DNA of 64,000 nt from Lysobacter sp. BMK333-48F3. Its GTDB lineage: Bacteria > Pseudomonadota > Gammaproteobacteria > Xanthomonadales > Xanthomonadaceae. The notes beneath the pieces were generated by a model. That model had not been told where the DNA came from and did not search any database. It saw only the letters and a list, made by a program, of their open reading frames with translations. Each line of letters begins with the position of its first letter. Position 1 is the first letter of the stretch. The position numbers and the translations under genes were made by a program. Location of the stretch: assembly GCF_019733395.1 (NCBI RefSeq), contig NZ_JAIHOO010000001.1, positions 5,061,006 to 5,125,005 of the forward strand. The letters run 5' to 3'. Positions 49,846-60,942 of the stretch are shown one piece after another.

Positions 49846-51720
49846 ATGAACGACGGCGCGCCTGCCTCCCCCGCTCCGACCGCCAGCGGCTCGGCCCTGG
49901 CCGTGCTGCGGCGCCTGCTGCCGACCCTGTGGCATTACCGCGGCCGGGTCCTGCTCGGCCTGGCCCTGGTGCTGGCCACCAAGCTGGCCCTGGTCGGATT
50001 GCCGCTGCTGCTCAAGCAGCTGATCGACGCGCTCGGTCAGAAGCCGACCGTACTGACCGTGCCGGCCGCGCTGCTGATGGCCTATGGCGCGCTGCGGCTG
50101 GCCTCCTCGTTGTTGCAGGAACTGCGCACGATCGTGTTCGCCCGGGTGCTGGCGCGCAGCTCGCGCGAGGTCGGGCTGCGCGTGTTCGCGCACCTGCACG
50201 CGCTGAGCCTGCGCTTCCACCTGGACCGCCGCACCGGCGCGGTCGGCCGCGACCTGGAGCGCGGCATGGCCTCGATCTCCGAACTGCTCGACACCGTGCT
50301 GTACATGGTGCTGCCGACCCTGCTCGAACTGGCGCTGATCGTCGCCATCCTGATCGCCGGCTACGACCTGTCCTTCGCTGCGATCACCCTGGCCACGCTG
50401 GCGGCGTACCTGGCCTTCACCTATCGCATGACCGAGTGGCGGCTGCGCTGGTACCGGCAAATGAACGAAGCCAACACCGAAGCCAACGCCGGCTCGGTGG
50501 ATTCGCTGCTCAACTACGAAACGGTCAAGTACTTCAACAACGAGGCCTACGAGGCCCGCCGCTTCGACCGCCGCCTGCGCGAACTGGAAGACACCGCGGT
50601 CAAAAGCCTGAAGGCGGCGTCGCTGACCGGCATCGGCCAGGCCGCGATCATCGCCGTCGGCATCACCGCCCTGCTCTGGCGCGCCGCGGCCGGGGTGGCC
50701 GACGGCCGGATGAGCCTGGGCGACCTGGTCCTGGTCAACGCCTATCTGCTGCAGATGGCCGCGCCGCTGAGCTACCTGGGCGTGATCTACCGCGAAAGCA
50801 AGCAGATGCTGGCCAACCTGGAACGCATGTTCGCCCTGCTCGACGAACCGGTGGAGGTGCGCGACCGGCCCGACGCGCCGGCGCTGCGCGTGGCCGGCGG
50901 CGAGGTCCGGTTCGAGAACGCGAGTTTCCGCTATGGCGATCGCGAGATCCTGGCCGGCATCGACCTGACCATTCCCAGCGGCCGCACCCTGGCGATGGTG
51001 GGCAGCACCGGCGCCGGCAAGTCGACCCTGGCGCGGCTGCTGTACCGCCACTACGACCCCGACGGCGGGCGGGTGCTGATCGACGGCCAGGACCTGCGCG
51101 AGGTCGGCGTCGATTCGTTGCGCCGGCGCATCGGCGTGGTGCCGCAGGACACCGTGCTGTTCAACGAATCGCTGTACTACAACATCGCCTACGGCCGCCC
51201 GGACGCCAGCCGCGACGAGGTCCTGGAGGCCGCGCGCGCCGCGCGCATCCACGACTTCATCCAGGCTCTGCCGCAGGGCTACGACACCGGCGTGGGCGAA
51301 CGCGGGCTGAAGCTCTCCGGCGGCGAAAAACAGCGCATCGCCATCGCCCGCACCCTGCTCAAGCGGCCGGCGATCCTGATCTTCGACGAAGCCACCTCGG
51401 CGCTGGACGCGCACACCGAAAGCGAGATCCTGCGCGAGTTGCGCCAGGCCGCGCAGGGCCGCACCGCGCTGGTGATCGCCCATCGCCTGTCCAGCGTGAT
51501 CGACGCCGACCAGATCGTGGTGCTGGAGGCAGGCCGGATCGTCGAGCGCGGCGGCCACGCCGAGCTGCTCGCCGCCGGCGGCCGCTACGCCGAGCTGTGG
51601 GCGGTGCAGCAGCGCCGCGCCGACGCCGCGCCCGGACGCGGCGAATCCGCCCAGGCTGCGACCGACGGCATCGACGCCGACATGGCCGAGCCGAACCCGA
51701 CTCCCGCCCTCATCGACTGA
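49846..51720 (+). CDS. ATM1/HMT1-type ABC exporter (fused membrane and ATPase domains)
   Basis: A 624-residue half-transporter with six membrane helices in residues 25-320, the ATM1-type motif LHALSLRFHLDRRTGAVGRD, VDSLLNYETVKYFNNEAYEA, and a C-terminal ATPase with Walker A GSTGAGKST (about 386), the signature LSGGEKQRIAIAR (about 490), Walker B AILIFDEATSALD and the switch HRLSS. ATM1-type exporters move glutathione- or sulfur-linked compounds or heavy-metal conjugates. There is no C39 peptidase domain. The stop is 11 bp before the ATP-grasp ligase gene, so the two are an operon; the export of a modified peptide is possible but not shown. Confidence 0.88.
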   Translation: MNDGAPASPAPTASGSALAVLRRLLPTLWHYRGRVLLGLALVLATKLALVGLPLLLKQLIDALGQKPTVLTVPAALLMAYGALRLASSLLQELRTIVFARVLARSSREVGLRVFAHLHALSLRFHLDRRTGAVGRDLERGMASISELLDTVLYMVLPTLLELALIVAILIAGYDLSFAAITLATLAAYLAFTYRMTEWRLRWYRQMNEANTEANAGSVDSLLNYETVKYFNNEAYEARRFDRRLRELEDTAVKSLKAASLTGIGQAAIIAVGITALLWRAAAGVADGRMSLGDLVLVNAYLLQMAAPLSYLGVIYRESKQMLANLERMFALLDEPVEVRDRPDAPALRVAGGEVRFENASFRYGDREILAGIDLTIPSGRTLAMVGSTGAGKSTLARLLYRHYDPDGGRVLIDGQDLREVGVDSLRRRIGVVPQDTVLFNESLYYNIAYGRPDASRDEVLEAARAARIHDFIQALPQGYDTGVGERGLKLSGGEKQRIAIARTLLKRPAILIFDEATSALDAHTESEILRELRQAAQGRTALVIAHRLSSVIDADQIVVLEAGRIVERGGHAELLAAGGRYAELWAVQQRRADAAPGRGESAQAATDGIDADMAEPNPTPALID

Positions 51721-51731
51721 AGGAAGCCCGC

Positions 51732-52853
51732 ATGACGACATTGATTGTCTCCGACCCCTGGGACATCCACGCCCGCTCGACGGCCTGGGCGCTGGAGAGC
51801 GAAGGCGAACGCGTGCATGTCTGGTACACCCACGACTATCCGCAGAAGCACGGCGTCAGCCTGCGCACCGGCGGCGGCACCGGCTCGGTGTCCCTGCACT
51901 GTCTGCGCCACGGCCGCGACTTCGACACCGCCGACGTCGACACGGTCTGGCTGCGCCGCTGGTACCAGCCCGAGGCCTCGGCGCAGCTGCATCCGGCCGA
52001 CGTCCAGTTCGCCCAGCGCGAATCCACCGAATTCGTCCGCGCGACGATCAACCTGCTCGATGCGCAGCGCGAACGCTTCTGGGTCAATCCGGTGCAGGCC
52101 AAGGCCCTGGCCGACCGCAAGGCGGTGCAACTGCACCACGCCGCTGCGGTCGGCCTGGACACGCCGCCGACCCTGATCTCCAACGATCCCGAGGCGATCC
52201 GCGCGTTCTACCGCGAGCACGGCGGCCGCGCGATCTACAAGCCGATCACCGCCGCCTCCTGGATCGGCGAAGACAAGGTCTGGGGCACGTTCACTACGCC
52301 GCTGACCGACGAGTTGCTGCGCGAAGACGCGGCGCTGTCGAACGCGCCCGGCATCTACCAGCCCTTGCTGGACAAGGCCTACGAACTGCGGGTGACGGTG
52401 ATGGGCCGGACCGTGATCGCCGCGCGCCTGCAGTCCCAGCGCGAAGGCCAGTACCTCACCGACTGGCGCGCCAACGAATTCGACGAACGCATGGGCTGCG
52501 AGCGCTATGTCCTGCCCGAGGCGGTGGAAACGCGCTGTTTGCAGACGATGGCGCGGCTGGGCTTGCTGTTCGGCTGCATCGACATCGTGGTGACCCGGGA
52601 CGGCCGCTACGTGTTTCTCGAAGTCAACGAGATGGGGCAGTTCATGTGGCTGGAAGCGATCAATCCCGGCCTGCAATTGCTGGACTGCGTGGTCCGCTTC
52701 ATCCAAAGCCGCGATCCGGCCTTCGTCTACGACTGGCGCGAACCGGCCTACCGCTACCGCGACTACTGGGAGTCGCGCGGCGAGCGCGGCGAAGCCGAGC
52801 CGGACGCGCAGCGCCACGTGCCCTTGCCGCAGACCTACCAGATGCGCGAATGA
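51732..52853 (+). CDS. MvdD-like ATP-grasp ligase, candidate graspetide synthetase
   Basis: A 373-residue ATP-grasp enzyme. Its N-terminal domain (IVSDPWDIHARSTAWALESE, VDTVWLRRWYQP, LHPADVQFAQRESTEFVRAT) and central part (WVNPVQAKALADRKAVQLHH, GLDTPPTLISNDPEAI, GRAIYKPITAASW) match the MvdC/MvdD group that forms side-chain ester and amide crosslinks in ribosomal peptides. PGIYQPLLDKAYELRVTVMG and the metal site FLEVNEMGQFMWLE (295-308, compare EINPNGQWxW) are characteristic. Start ATG 51732 after AAGGAAG. A 53-codon gene lies convergent 119 bp downstream and is the best substrate candidate. It could also be an ATP-grasp enzyme of other purpose. Confidence 0.75.
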   Translation: MTTLIVSDPWDIHARSTAWALESEGERVHVWYTHDYPQKHGVSLRTGGGTGSVSLHCLRHGRDFDTADVDTVWLRRWYQPEASAQLHPADVQFAQRESTEFVRATINLLDAQRERFWVNPVQAKALADRKAVQLHHAAAVGLDTPPTLISNDPEAIRAFYREHGGRAIYKPITAASWIGEDKVWGTFTTPLTDELLREDAALSNAPGIYQPLLDKAYELRVTVMGRTVIAARLQSQREGQYLTDWRANEFDERMGCERYVLPEAVETRCLQTMARLGLLFGCIDIVVTRDGRYVFLEVNEMGQFMWLEAINPGLQLLDCVVRFIQSRDPAFVYDWREPAYRYRDYWESRGERGEAEPDAQRHVPLPQTYQMRE

Positions 52854-52898
52854 GCGACGCGGCGCGAGGCGCGAGGCGAAAAACAAGCGCAAAACAAG

Positions 52899-52927
52899 CG
52901 GGCCGGGAGGCGATGCCTCCCGGCCCG
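52899..52927. terminator. Bidirectional terminator between the ligase and the small peptide gene
   Basis: A perfect 13-bp stem (CGGGCCGGGAGGC and its complement) with a three-base loop. It is followed by GTTTCC on the plus side and by a T-rich tract (CTTGTTTTGCGCTTGTTTTT) on the minus side, so it can end both converging transcripts. Confidence 0.85.
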
Positions 52928-52971
52928 TTTCCCCTGACGCAATCCGGATGCCCGCAAGGGCGCAGCCGGGA

Positions 52972-53133
52972 TTACGGGATATGGTCGCCGTTGTCGGCCG
53001 AATCGATCTCGCCGAACGGGCTGGTGCGGCGATAGGTCGTCGCGACCACGAACGCCGCATCCTGCGCGGCGCCCTCCATCTGCTCGGACTCGATCGCGAC
53101 CATACGGCCGATCAGGCGGGTTTGTTCGCTCAT
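52972..53133 (-). CDS. 53-residue peptide, candidate graspetide precursor
   Basis: A short gene with a good ribosome site (AAGGGAG, 8 bases before ATG 53133) and a TAA stop. The N-terminal half, beginning MSEQTRLIGRMVAIESEQME and continuing GAAQDAAFVVA, is helical and leader-like. The C-terminal part, TTYRRTSPFGEIDSADNGD followed by HIP, has Thr/Ser donors followed by Glu/Asp acceptors, the pattern expected of ester/amide-crosslinked cores (compare marinostatin and microviridin). It is convergent with the ATP-grasp ligase and shares a terminator with it. The opposite-strand position is unusual for a precursor; it may instead be an unrelated small protein. Confidence 0.5.
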   Translation of the reverse strand: MSEQTRLIGRMVAIESEQMEGAAQDAAFVVATTYRRTSPFGEIDSADNGDHIP

Positions 53134-53784
53134 TGCCTACTACTCCCTTAGCAAGGCGGCGGATCGCCGCGTTGCCAGCATTGGCAGTGCGGGGCCGCGT
53201 CGGCAAGCCGCGATTGCAGCGCTCCGATGCGTCCGCAAGGCGCCCGGCGAGGACTTTTCTTCGCAGCAACATGGATTTGAATTCGCCCGGAGCGGAAAAT
53301 TCAGCACCGCAAAGTCGGCAATCAAACCGACTTGTGCGGCGTTAAGCACGTTCAGTTCGCGCTTGTTTCTGCGACCGAGTGCGGGTTCTGCGCGAACGCG
53401 GCGCGCCGCCCCTCGCCCCACCCGCTCCGCCCGTTTCGACGGGCGGCTGACGCCGCCGGCCGCACCCTTGCCCGCTTACCGCCAACGGGTATCGGGCAAC
53501 TCTGCTCGACCGCAACGACGCGCCGATCCGCGGCGGCATGGACCCGGAGTTGCGTTCAAACGGCACATGCGACGATCGCATGCTCGATACCGGTGTCGGC
53601 GGCGGCATGCACCCGCACGAGCGGCCCCTGCAGCAGTCGGCGATGCCGGCCGTCGTCGCGCGCGCTGCGCAAGGCGACCGCAGCCGCCTATGCATCACTC
53701 GAAAATCACCTGCGGACGAACGGATACGTCCGGACAAACGAAAACGGCGCACCTCTTGCGAGATCCGCCGTTGCCGTAACAAAT
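53134..53784. other. 651-bp region without a convincing gene
   Basis: Upstream of the small peptide gene is a less GC-rich stretch (53255-53350) that probably holds its promoter; TGAATT (53278-53283) and AATTCA (53298-53303) form an inverted repeat there. No clear -35/-10 pair was fixed. Open frames between 53340 and 53780 look compositional. A terminator for the adjacent tRNA is at the right end. Confidence 0.45.
53741..53772 (-). terminator. Intrinsic terminator after tRNA-Val
   Basis: On the minus strand AACGGCG pairs with CGCCGTT, with an inner CTC-GCAA-GAG helix, followed by TTTTCGTTTG, just downstream of tRNA-Val. Confidence 0.8.
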
Positions 53785-53859
53785 TGGTGGGCGGTACAGG
53801 GTTCGAACCTGTGACCCCTACCATGTCAAGGTAGTGCTCTACCGCTGAGCTAACCGCCC
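53785..53859 (-). tRNA. tRNA-Val (GAC)
   Basis: A 75-nt cloverleaf on the minus strand: acceptor GGGCGGT/ACCGCCC, D-arm GCTCAGCGGTAGAGC, anticodon arm CTACC-TTGACAT-GGTAG with anticodon GAC, T-arm CAGGTTCGAACCCTG, encoded CCA. It lies 139 bp downstream of uvrB on the same strand. Confidence 0.97.
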
Positions 53860-53998
53860 GTCGCCGTATTTACTGTTCAACACCCCGGCGAGGGCGCGTA
53901 GTGTAGCCCAGCGCAAAACGGGCGACAAGCCCTTTCGACGCCCCGGTCGGGCCAGCGGTTTTCGCGCCGGCGGCGGCCCGGAAGCGCTGCAGGCGCGC

Positions 53999-56029
<2,031 letters not shown>

Positions 56030-56123
56030 CGTGCGATCCGAACGCGGGGAGTCGACCAGTGTAGCCAACCGCGTCTCAACCGGTGAGATCGCCCCCTCGC
56101 CCTGCCCCACCCGAGCGGATACG

Positions 56124-56153
56124 AAAAGGCCCGCTCCGGTGGGGAGCGGGCCT
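56124..56153 (-). terminator. Terminator of the pil operon
   Basis: On the minus strand AGGCCCGCTCC-CCACC-GGAGCGGGCCT is followed by TTTTCG, 29 bp after the pilE stop. Confidence 0.9.
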
Positions 56154-56181
56154 GATTCGGTGCGGGTCGGCTACCGCGGGC

Positions 56182-56628
56182 CTACTTGTTCCAGCATTCG
56201 GCCGGGATCGAGGACGGGCCCTTGGCCCCGGTGTTGGACAAGTTCATGGTGCCGCATTTGTCCTTGTCCTGCCCGGTCGTGGTGCTCGGCACCGCCTGCA
56301 GGATGAAGCTGTTGGCGGTGACCGCGCCGTCGAAGGAAATCGTGTAGTGCGCGGTGCCTACCTTCGGCGACTGCGGCGGGTTGTTATAAATCGTGTTCAG
56401 GTTGGCGCCGACGTAGGTGCTATTGATGGTGTAGTAGCGCTCCATCGCCTGGGCCGCCTCGGCCAGGTCCGATTTGGCCTGGCCGCGCCGGCTCTTGCGC
56501 ACGCTGTCCTGATAGGTCGGCACCGCGATGCCGACCAAGATGGCGATGATCGCGACCACCGCCATGAGCTCCATCAGGGTGAAACCCCGGCTCCGGCGCG
56601 CGCTCGAACGGTATCGGTAAGACGTCAT
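56182..56628 (-). CDS. pilE: Type IV minor pilin PilE
   Basis: A 148-residue prepilin with the class III signal RRSRG-FTLMELMAVVAIIAIL (cleavage G15/F16, Glu at mature position 5), then QDSVRKSRRGQAKSDLAEAA, MERYYTINSTYVGANLNTIY and a C-terminal Cys pair (DKCGTMNLSNTG, AECWNK) forming the D-loop. It is the last gene of the fimT-pilVWXY1E operon that supplies the priming tip complex of type IV pili. Confidence 0.93.
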   Translation of the reverse strand: MTSYRYRSSARRSRGFTLMELMAVVAIIAILVGIAVPTYQDSVRKSRRGQAKSDLAEAAQAMERYYTINSTYVGANLNTIYNNPPQSPKVGTAHYTISFDGAVTANSFILQAVPSTTTGQDKDKCGTMNLSNTGAKGPSSIPAECWNK

Positions 56629-56640
56629 GTCGGTCCCCTG

Positions 56641-59600
56641 TTATCGGATCTGGCGCCAGGACTGGCGTCCGCACGGCCTGGGCAGATAGATCGGCTGCGA
56701 ACCGGAAGTCTGCACCATCACCGAGCACTTGGCCGCGACCGCCTTGGCGATCTCTTCCTCGGTCGCGGTGACCGGCAGGATATCGGTCTTCGGCGTCGCC
56801 ACCACGGCCACGTCCTTGACCGGCGCGGTGCCGGTGCCGCTGCCCTGGCGCTTGAGCTTGACCGCGCCGACCTTGTCGCCGAAGCGGTTGCCGGTGGCCG
56901 AGCCGATGCGGGCGTTGGACATGCCGGCCGCGCCGCTCAGCGCATCCAGACCGTACAGCCAGTTGTTGCCGTCGGTGGAGCAGCCGTCGGTGCTGTTCGG
57001 GTCGTAGGTCGGGAAGAACAGGATGCCGTTCTGCAGGCGCGGATTGCCGATGAAGCGCTCGCCGGTCGCGACCGGATTGCCGGTCTTGGCCGTGTCCACG
57101 CCCAGGTTGATGTACCAGCCCTTCTTGGTCGCATCCAGGCGATCGCCGGTCACGTAGCGCAGCACGGCGCCGGTGGTGTCGACTTCCTGGTTGACGTACT
57201 GGGGTTGCAGTTCGTTGCGGCCGGCGATGACCACGCCCTTGTCGATGATGCCGTACACGCTCTGCATCGCCTTGTCGCTGGGGTCGTCGGTGAAGGAGAA
57301 GCTGCCGGTGCCGAACAGGACCATCACGTCGTTGCCGACCGTGGTCGCTTCCAGACCGCCGAGGATCGGCTGGCGCAGGGCGTAATTGTCGTTGTAGCGG
57401 GCGATGAACAACGGCTGGCCGCCGAAACCCACGCTGTTGTTGCGCAGATCGAACTTCCACACCGCGCCGTTGAGGTCACCGGCATAGACCGTGTCGGCGA
57501 AGCCGTCGCGGACCTGGGTGGAGCTGGTGCCCTGGTAACGGTCGATCACCACCACGTTGCCGAGGCCGTTCTTGGTCCGGGTCGGCAAGGTGCCGGTGGT
57601 TTCCTGGGCGGTGATCCGGGTGACCTTGCCGTCGGCGATGTCGACCAGGAACAGCACGGCCTTGCCGTTCGCGCTGTCGTAGCCGTTGCCGAAGATCGCC
57701 TTCCACTTGATCGCGCCGCCGGCTTCCTTGACCGGGACGATGGCGATCTTGCCGAGCACGCTGCCGATGTCCTTGGCGCCGTTGGCGTCGCCGGACAGGT
57801 CGTTGACTTCCCACAGCACGTTCAGCGTGGCCTGGTCGGTCACATCGAGGGCGAACACGCCTTTGCCGCCGGCGCCGACGCTGGCCGCCAGCACGGTCTT
57901 CCAGGCGCTGCCGTCGTGGGCGTCGGAGACTGTGACCAGGCCATCGACGTAGTAACGGTGCTGGAACACCTGGTCGTTGCGATCGGCGGCGCGGTACGGG
58001 AACAGCAGGTTGCCCATGTGGCCGACCGAGGTCGCCGGGATGTAGGCGAACTGTTCGTTGCCGGTATCGCCGTCGAAGGCATGGAACATGCCGTCGTTGG
58101 CGCCGACATAGACGAAGGTCTTGCGGGCGGTGCGCTTGGTGTTGAGATAGTTGGCGTAGTTCAGCACGTCCGGGGTCAGGCCGTCGGCGCTGCGCAGGCC
58201 GCGATAGCCGTAGTCGTCGCCCTTGGACGAGACGATCGGGGTGGAGTTGACGATGTCGCCGAGCAGCGTGGTGCGCTTGCGCAGCTTGCCGCCGTCGTGG
58301 GTCTTGTTGCCGCGCAGGTAGGCCACCGCCTCGGCGCCGGTCACGCCGCCGTCGATGCGGTTGAACTTGCCGGCGCAGTTCTGCAGCGCGTCGCTGCACA
58401 ACGCGGTCTGCACTGCCGCATCCGTGGCGCCCAACGCGGTCGCGGTGAAATCGCCCACGGTCGGCTTGACGCTGCCGGCGGTCTTGCCGAAGCGGATGTT
58501 GCGCCCGGCTTCGCCGGTCAGCTTGGACGCGGCCTCCCACTTCTGGGTGAAGGTGATGGTGCCGGCGATCGGATCGTTGGTCGCCGTATACGCGGTGAGG
58601 CGGCTGAACCAGTCGGTGCCGTTGTTGGCCGATTCGTAGATCGGTTCGACCGACAAGGTGTTCGAACCGACGCGCGCGCCGACCAGGCCGATGGTGCCCG
58701 ACGGGGTCGCGCCGCCGCCGACCGAGGCCAGGATCTCGCGCATCGCAGAGGTGATGTCGGACGGCGTGGTGGCGTTGATGTACTTGCCGCGCGCGTTCAT
58801 GGTCGCGTGCCAGATCTCATCGACCGTGCTCGGCGCATCGTCCTGGCGCGAACGCCAGGCGGGGTAACCGGCCGGCGTATACGGATCGGGCGTATTGGTC
58901 AGCGGGTTGTAGGTCACGCCGTAGATATCGCCGCGAGCTCCCAGCGTGACGCCATAGAAGTTCATGTGCGGATCGGCGCGGCAATCCAGCTTGGGATCGT
59001 TCGGCGTGGTCTTGCACGCCTCCGGTACCGGCACCTTGCCCAGGCCCAGGTCGCTGCGCAGCGTGGTCTTGTAGTACAGCGCCGCGGTGTCGGCCAGGGT
59101 GTTGGCATGGGCGTCGGCCAGCGGCGCAGGCATACCGGCATCCTGAGATCCCGTCGCCGGACCGCCGCCGTTGCTGTAGCCGTCGGTGAACAGCATGCCG
59201 GCGTTGATCTGGCACGCGTACTTCACCGGGGCGCCGGCATCGGTGCGCAGGAACTGCTTGCCGATATGTTCGACGGCGAAACGATTGGGCGTGCCGCCGG
59301 ACGCGTTCAAGGCCAGCAACTTCTCGTTGTAGAGCGCGGCCTTCTCGGCAGCCACCGACATGTCGCGCATCACGACGTCGGTATAGTTGGTCGGGTTGAT
59401 CGTGAACATGCCGACGCGCATCTTCTCGGTGCGCTCGAGCGACAGGGTCAGCGCGGCCTTCATCGCGCGGTTGCGGTTGCCGTAGAAACTGAACCAGTTG
59501 GCGAAGTTCTGGATCGCGACAGCGTATTTTCCGGCGGAGTAATTGGCGGACTTGATCTCGTACTTGTACAGGTCGCAGCCGCTGCCGCAGGCATTCTTGG

Positions 59601-60411
59601 CCAGGGTCGGCGTGGCGGTGTAGCCCCAGGCCGAGCCTGCGGTCGCCGATTTCAGGTAGAAGGTCGCCGGATAGTACTCGATCGAGATTTCGCAGTAGTC
59701 GCTGACGGTGGTCGCGCTGTTGAGCGTGCGCCAGCTGCCGCTGCGCAAACCGCCGCAGTTGCCTTCGGAGTAGTACACCGTGTCCTTGGGCAGGACCGCG
59801 CCCTTGGGCACCATGAACAGGTTGTCGTCCGCATTCAGACGCCAGTTGCTCGCAAGATTGATCGTCGGCGACGTCTTGTCCGGATCGACCCGGGTATCGC
59901 TGATGCTGGCCTGCGGATAATCGACGATTTCGTTGGCTGCGTTCGGCCGCTTCCAGGGCGAGTAAGTGACGTTCGGATTGAAGTAGGCTGGATTCACATC
60001 GGGCGAGCGCGCGAAACCGAAATTGTCGATCGGCGGGATCGCATAACGGTTGTCGCCGATGCGATAGCCGGTCGACGGAATGGTGTGGTGGAAGTTCTCC
60101 CAATCCTCGCTGTCGTTCTGGGTACGCGGACGCGCGTTGGCGCCGGTACCGGTGAAGAAGCCGTTGGTGGAAGCGGCGTCCTCTTCCCAGAACGCAGCGC
60201 CGTCCTTGCCCGGGAACAGGGTCTGGAAGGTCATCGAGCCGGAGTTGTCGACCGCCATGACGAAGGCCGGCGGCACGGTCACGCTGGAGTTCAGCGGGGT
60301 CTGCGCCAGCGAACCGCCGGCCTGGATCGCGTTGGCGTTGTACAGCCAGTAGCCGCCGGCGGCGACCGCCACAGCCAAGGGCGCGAGTAGATAGATGCGC
60401 GGGGAAGTCAT
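56641..60411 (-). CDS. pilY1: Type IV pilus tip adhesin/assembly protein PilY1
   Basis: A 1256-residue exported protein. It has an N-terminal hydrophobic segment (YLLAPLAVAVAAGGYWLY), a divergent von Willebrand A-like region with MIDAS-type AFVMAVDNSGSM and AGMLFTDGYSNGGGPA, and a C-terminal beta-propeller with LLGDIVNSTPIVSSKGDDYG, FVYVGANDGMFHAFDGDTGN, GKGVFALDVTD and VYAGDLNGAVWKFDLRNN. The last two repeats carry Asp-rich loops that may bind calcium, as in Pseudomonas PilY1. It is needed for pilus assembly, adhesion and surface sensing in relatives. It follows pilX by 10 bp. Confidence 0.95.
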   Translation of the reverse strand: MTSPRIYLLAPLAVAVAAGGYWLYNANAIQAGGSLAQTPLNSSVTVPPAFVMAVDNSGSMTFQTLFPGKDGAAFWEEDAASTNGFFTGTGANARPRTQNDSEDWENFHHTIPSTGYRIGDNRYAIPPIDNFGFARSPDVNPAYFNPNVTYSPWKRPNAANEIVDYPQASISDTRVDPDKTSPTINLASNWRLNADDNLFMVPKGAVLPKDTVYYSEGNCGGLRSGSWRTLNSATTVSDYCEISIEYYPATFYLKSATAGSAWGYTATPTLAKNACGSGCDLYKYEIKSANYSAGKYAVAIQNFANWFSFYGNRNRAMKAALTLSLERTEKMRVGMFTINPTNYTDVVMRDMSVAAEKAALYNEKLLALNASGGTPNRFAVEHIGKQFLRTDAGAPVKYACQINAGMLFTDGYSNGGGPATGSQDAGMPAPLADAHANTLADTAALYYKTTLRSDLGLGKVPVPEACKTTPNDPKLDCRADPHMNFYGVTLGARGDIYGVTYNPLTNTPDPYTPAGYPAWRSRQDDAPSTVDEIWHATMNARGKYINATTPSDITSAMREILASVGGGATPSGTIGLVGARVGSNTLSVEPIYESANNGTDWFSRLTAYTATNDPIAGTITFTQKWEAASKLTGEAGRNIRFGKTAGSVKPTVGDFTATALGATDAAVQTALCSDALQNCAGKFNRIDGGVTGAEAVAYLRGNKTHDGGKLRKRTTLLGDIVNSTPIVSSKGDDYGYRGLRSADGLTPDVLNYANYLNTKRTARKTFVYVGANDGMFHAFDGDTGNEQFAYIPATSVGHMGNLLFPYRAADRNDQVFQHRYYVDGLVTVSDAHDGSAWKTVLAASVGAGGKGVFALDVTDQATLNVLWEVNDLSGDANGAKDIGSVLGKIAIVPVKEAGGAIKWKAIFGNGYDSANGKAVLFLVDIADGKVTRITAQETTGTLPTRTKNGLGNVVVIDRYQGTSSTQVRDGFADTVYAGDLNGAVWKFDLRNNSVGFGGQPLFIARYNDNYALRQPILGGLEATTVGNDVMVLFGTGSFSFTDDPSDKAMQSVYGIIDKGVVIAGRNELQPQYVNQEVDTTGAVLRYVTGDRLDATKKGWYINLGVDTAKTGNPVATGERFIGNPRLQNGILFFPTYDPNSTDGCSTDGNNWLYGLDALSGAAGMSNARIGSATGNRFGDKVGAVKLKRQGSGTGTAPVKDVAVVATPKTDILPVTATEEEIAKAVAAKCSVMVQTSGSQPIYLPRPCGRQSWRQIR

Positions 60412-60421
60412 GACGTTACCC

Positions 60422-60934
60422 TCAGGGCACGAAAATGGTGTCGATGACGGCGTCCGAACCCGGGTTCGCGCCGCGGTCCACGGCGTAGGCCGTGACCTGG
60501 AAGATCAGATTGGTGTTCTCGCTGACCGGCGCGGTGCCCATGCCGATGCCGCCGCCGCCGGACACGCATTCGTCGATGCGGCGGGTATAGCTGAGCTTGG
60601 CCGGCAGCGGGTTGGCGTACTTGAGCTTCTCCGCCCACCCCGACGGGTCGAAGCCCGCGGTGCAGACCGATTCGTCCAGATCGATGGCTTCGGCGCCGCC
60701 GCTCTGCACCTGGCGCTGCAGGTCGCTCTCCTTGCTGCGCGCCCGCCCTTCGGCGTTCTGGAACGCCATATTGGTCGAGCGGTAACTCGCGGTCATGCGT
60801 TCCTGCAGGCCGGTGACCTGCATCGCGGTGATGCCGATCAGCGCCAGCAGAATCAGCATGATCAGGGCCACGTACAGCACCGCGCCGCGCTGAGCGCGAG
60901 GCGGGGCATGGCGACGGGTACGGATCGTATTCAT
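60422..60934 (-). CDS. pilX: Type IV pilus assembly protein PilX
   Basis: A 170-residue minor pilin-like protein with an N-terminal hydrophobic helix (AQRGAVLYVALIMLILLALI, GITAMQVTGLQERMTASYRS) typical of PilX, and a globular part with a Cys pair (ESVCTAGFDPSGW, IDECVSGGGG). Eight bp separate it from pilW upstream. It acts with the other minor pilins at the pilus tip. Confidence 0.9.
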   Translation of the reverse strand: MNTIRTRRHAPPRAQRGAVLYVALIMLILLALIGITAMQVTGLQERMTASYRSTNMAFQNAEGRARSKESDLQRQVQSGGAEAIDLDESVCTAGFDPSGWAEKLKYANPLPAKLSYTRRIDECVSGGGGIGMGTAPVSENTNLIFQVTAYAVDRGANPGSDAVIDTIFVP

Positions 60935-60942
60935 GGCGGGCC

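Noticed and set aside
53140..53421. A 93-codon minus-strand frame upstream of the small peptide gene
   Set aside because: No ribosome site and mixed composition. One stretch looks protein-like, but the region more likely holds the promoter of the peptide gene.
56083..60390. A 1435-codon open frame on the plus strand
   Set aside because: It is the antisense of pilY1. High GC with G/C at third positions removes stop codons on the other strand; the translation is Arg/Gly/Val-rich low complexity without motifs.
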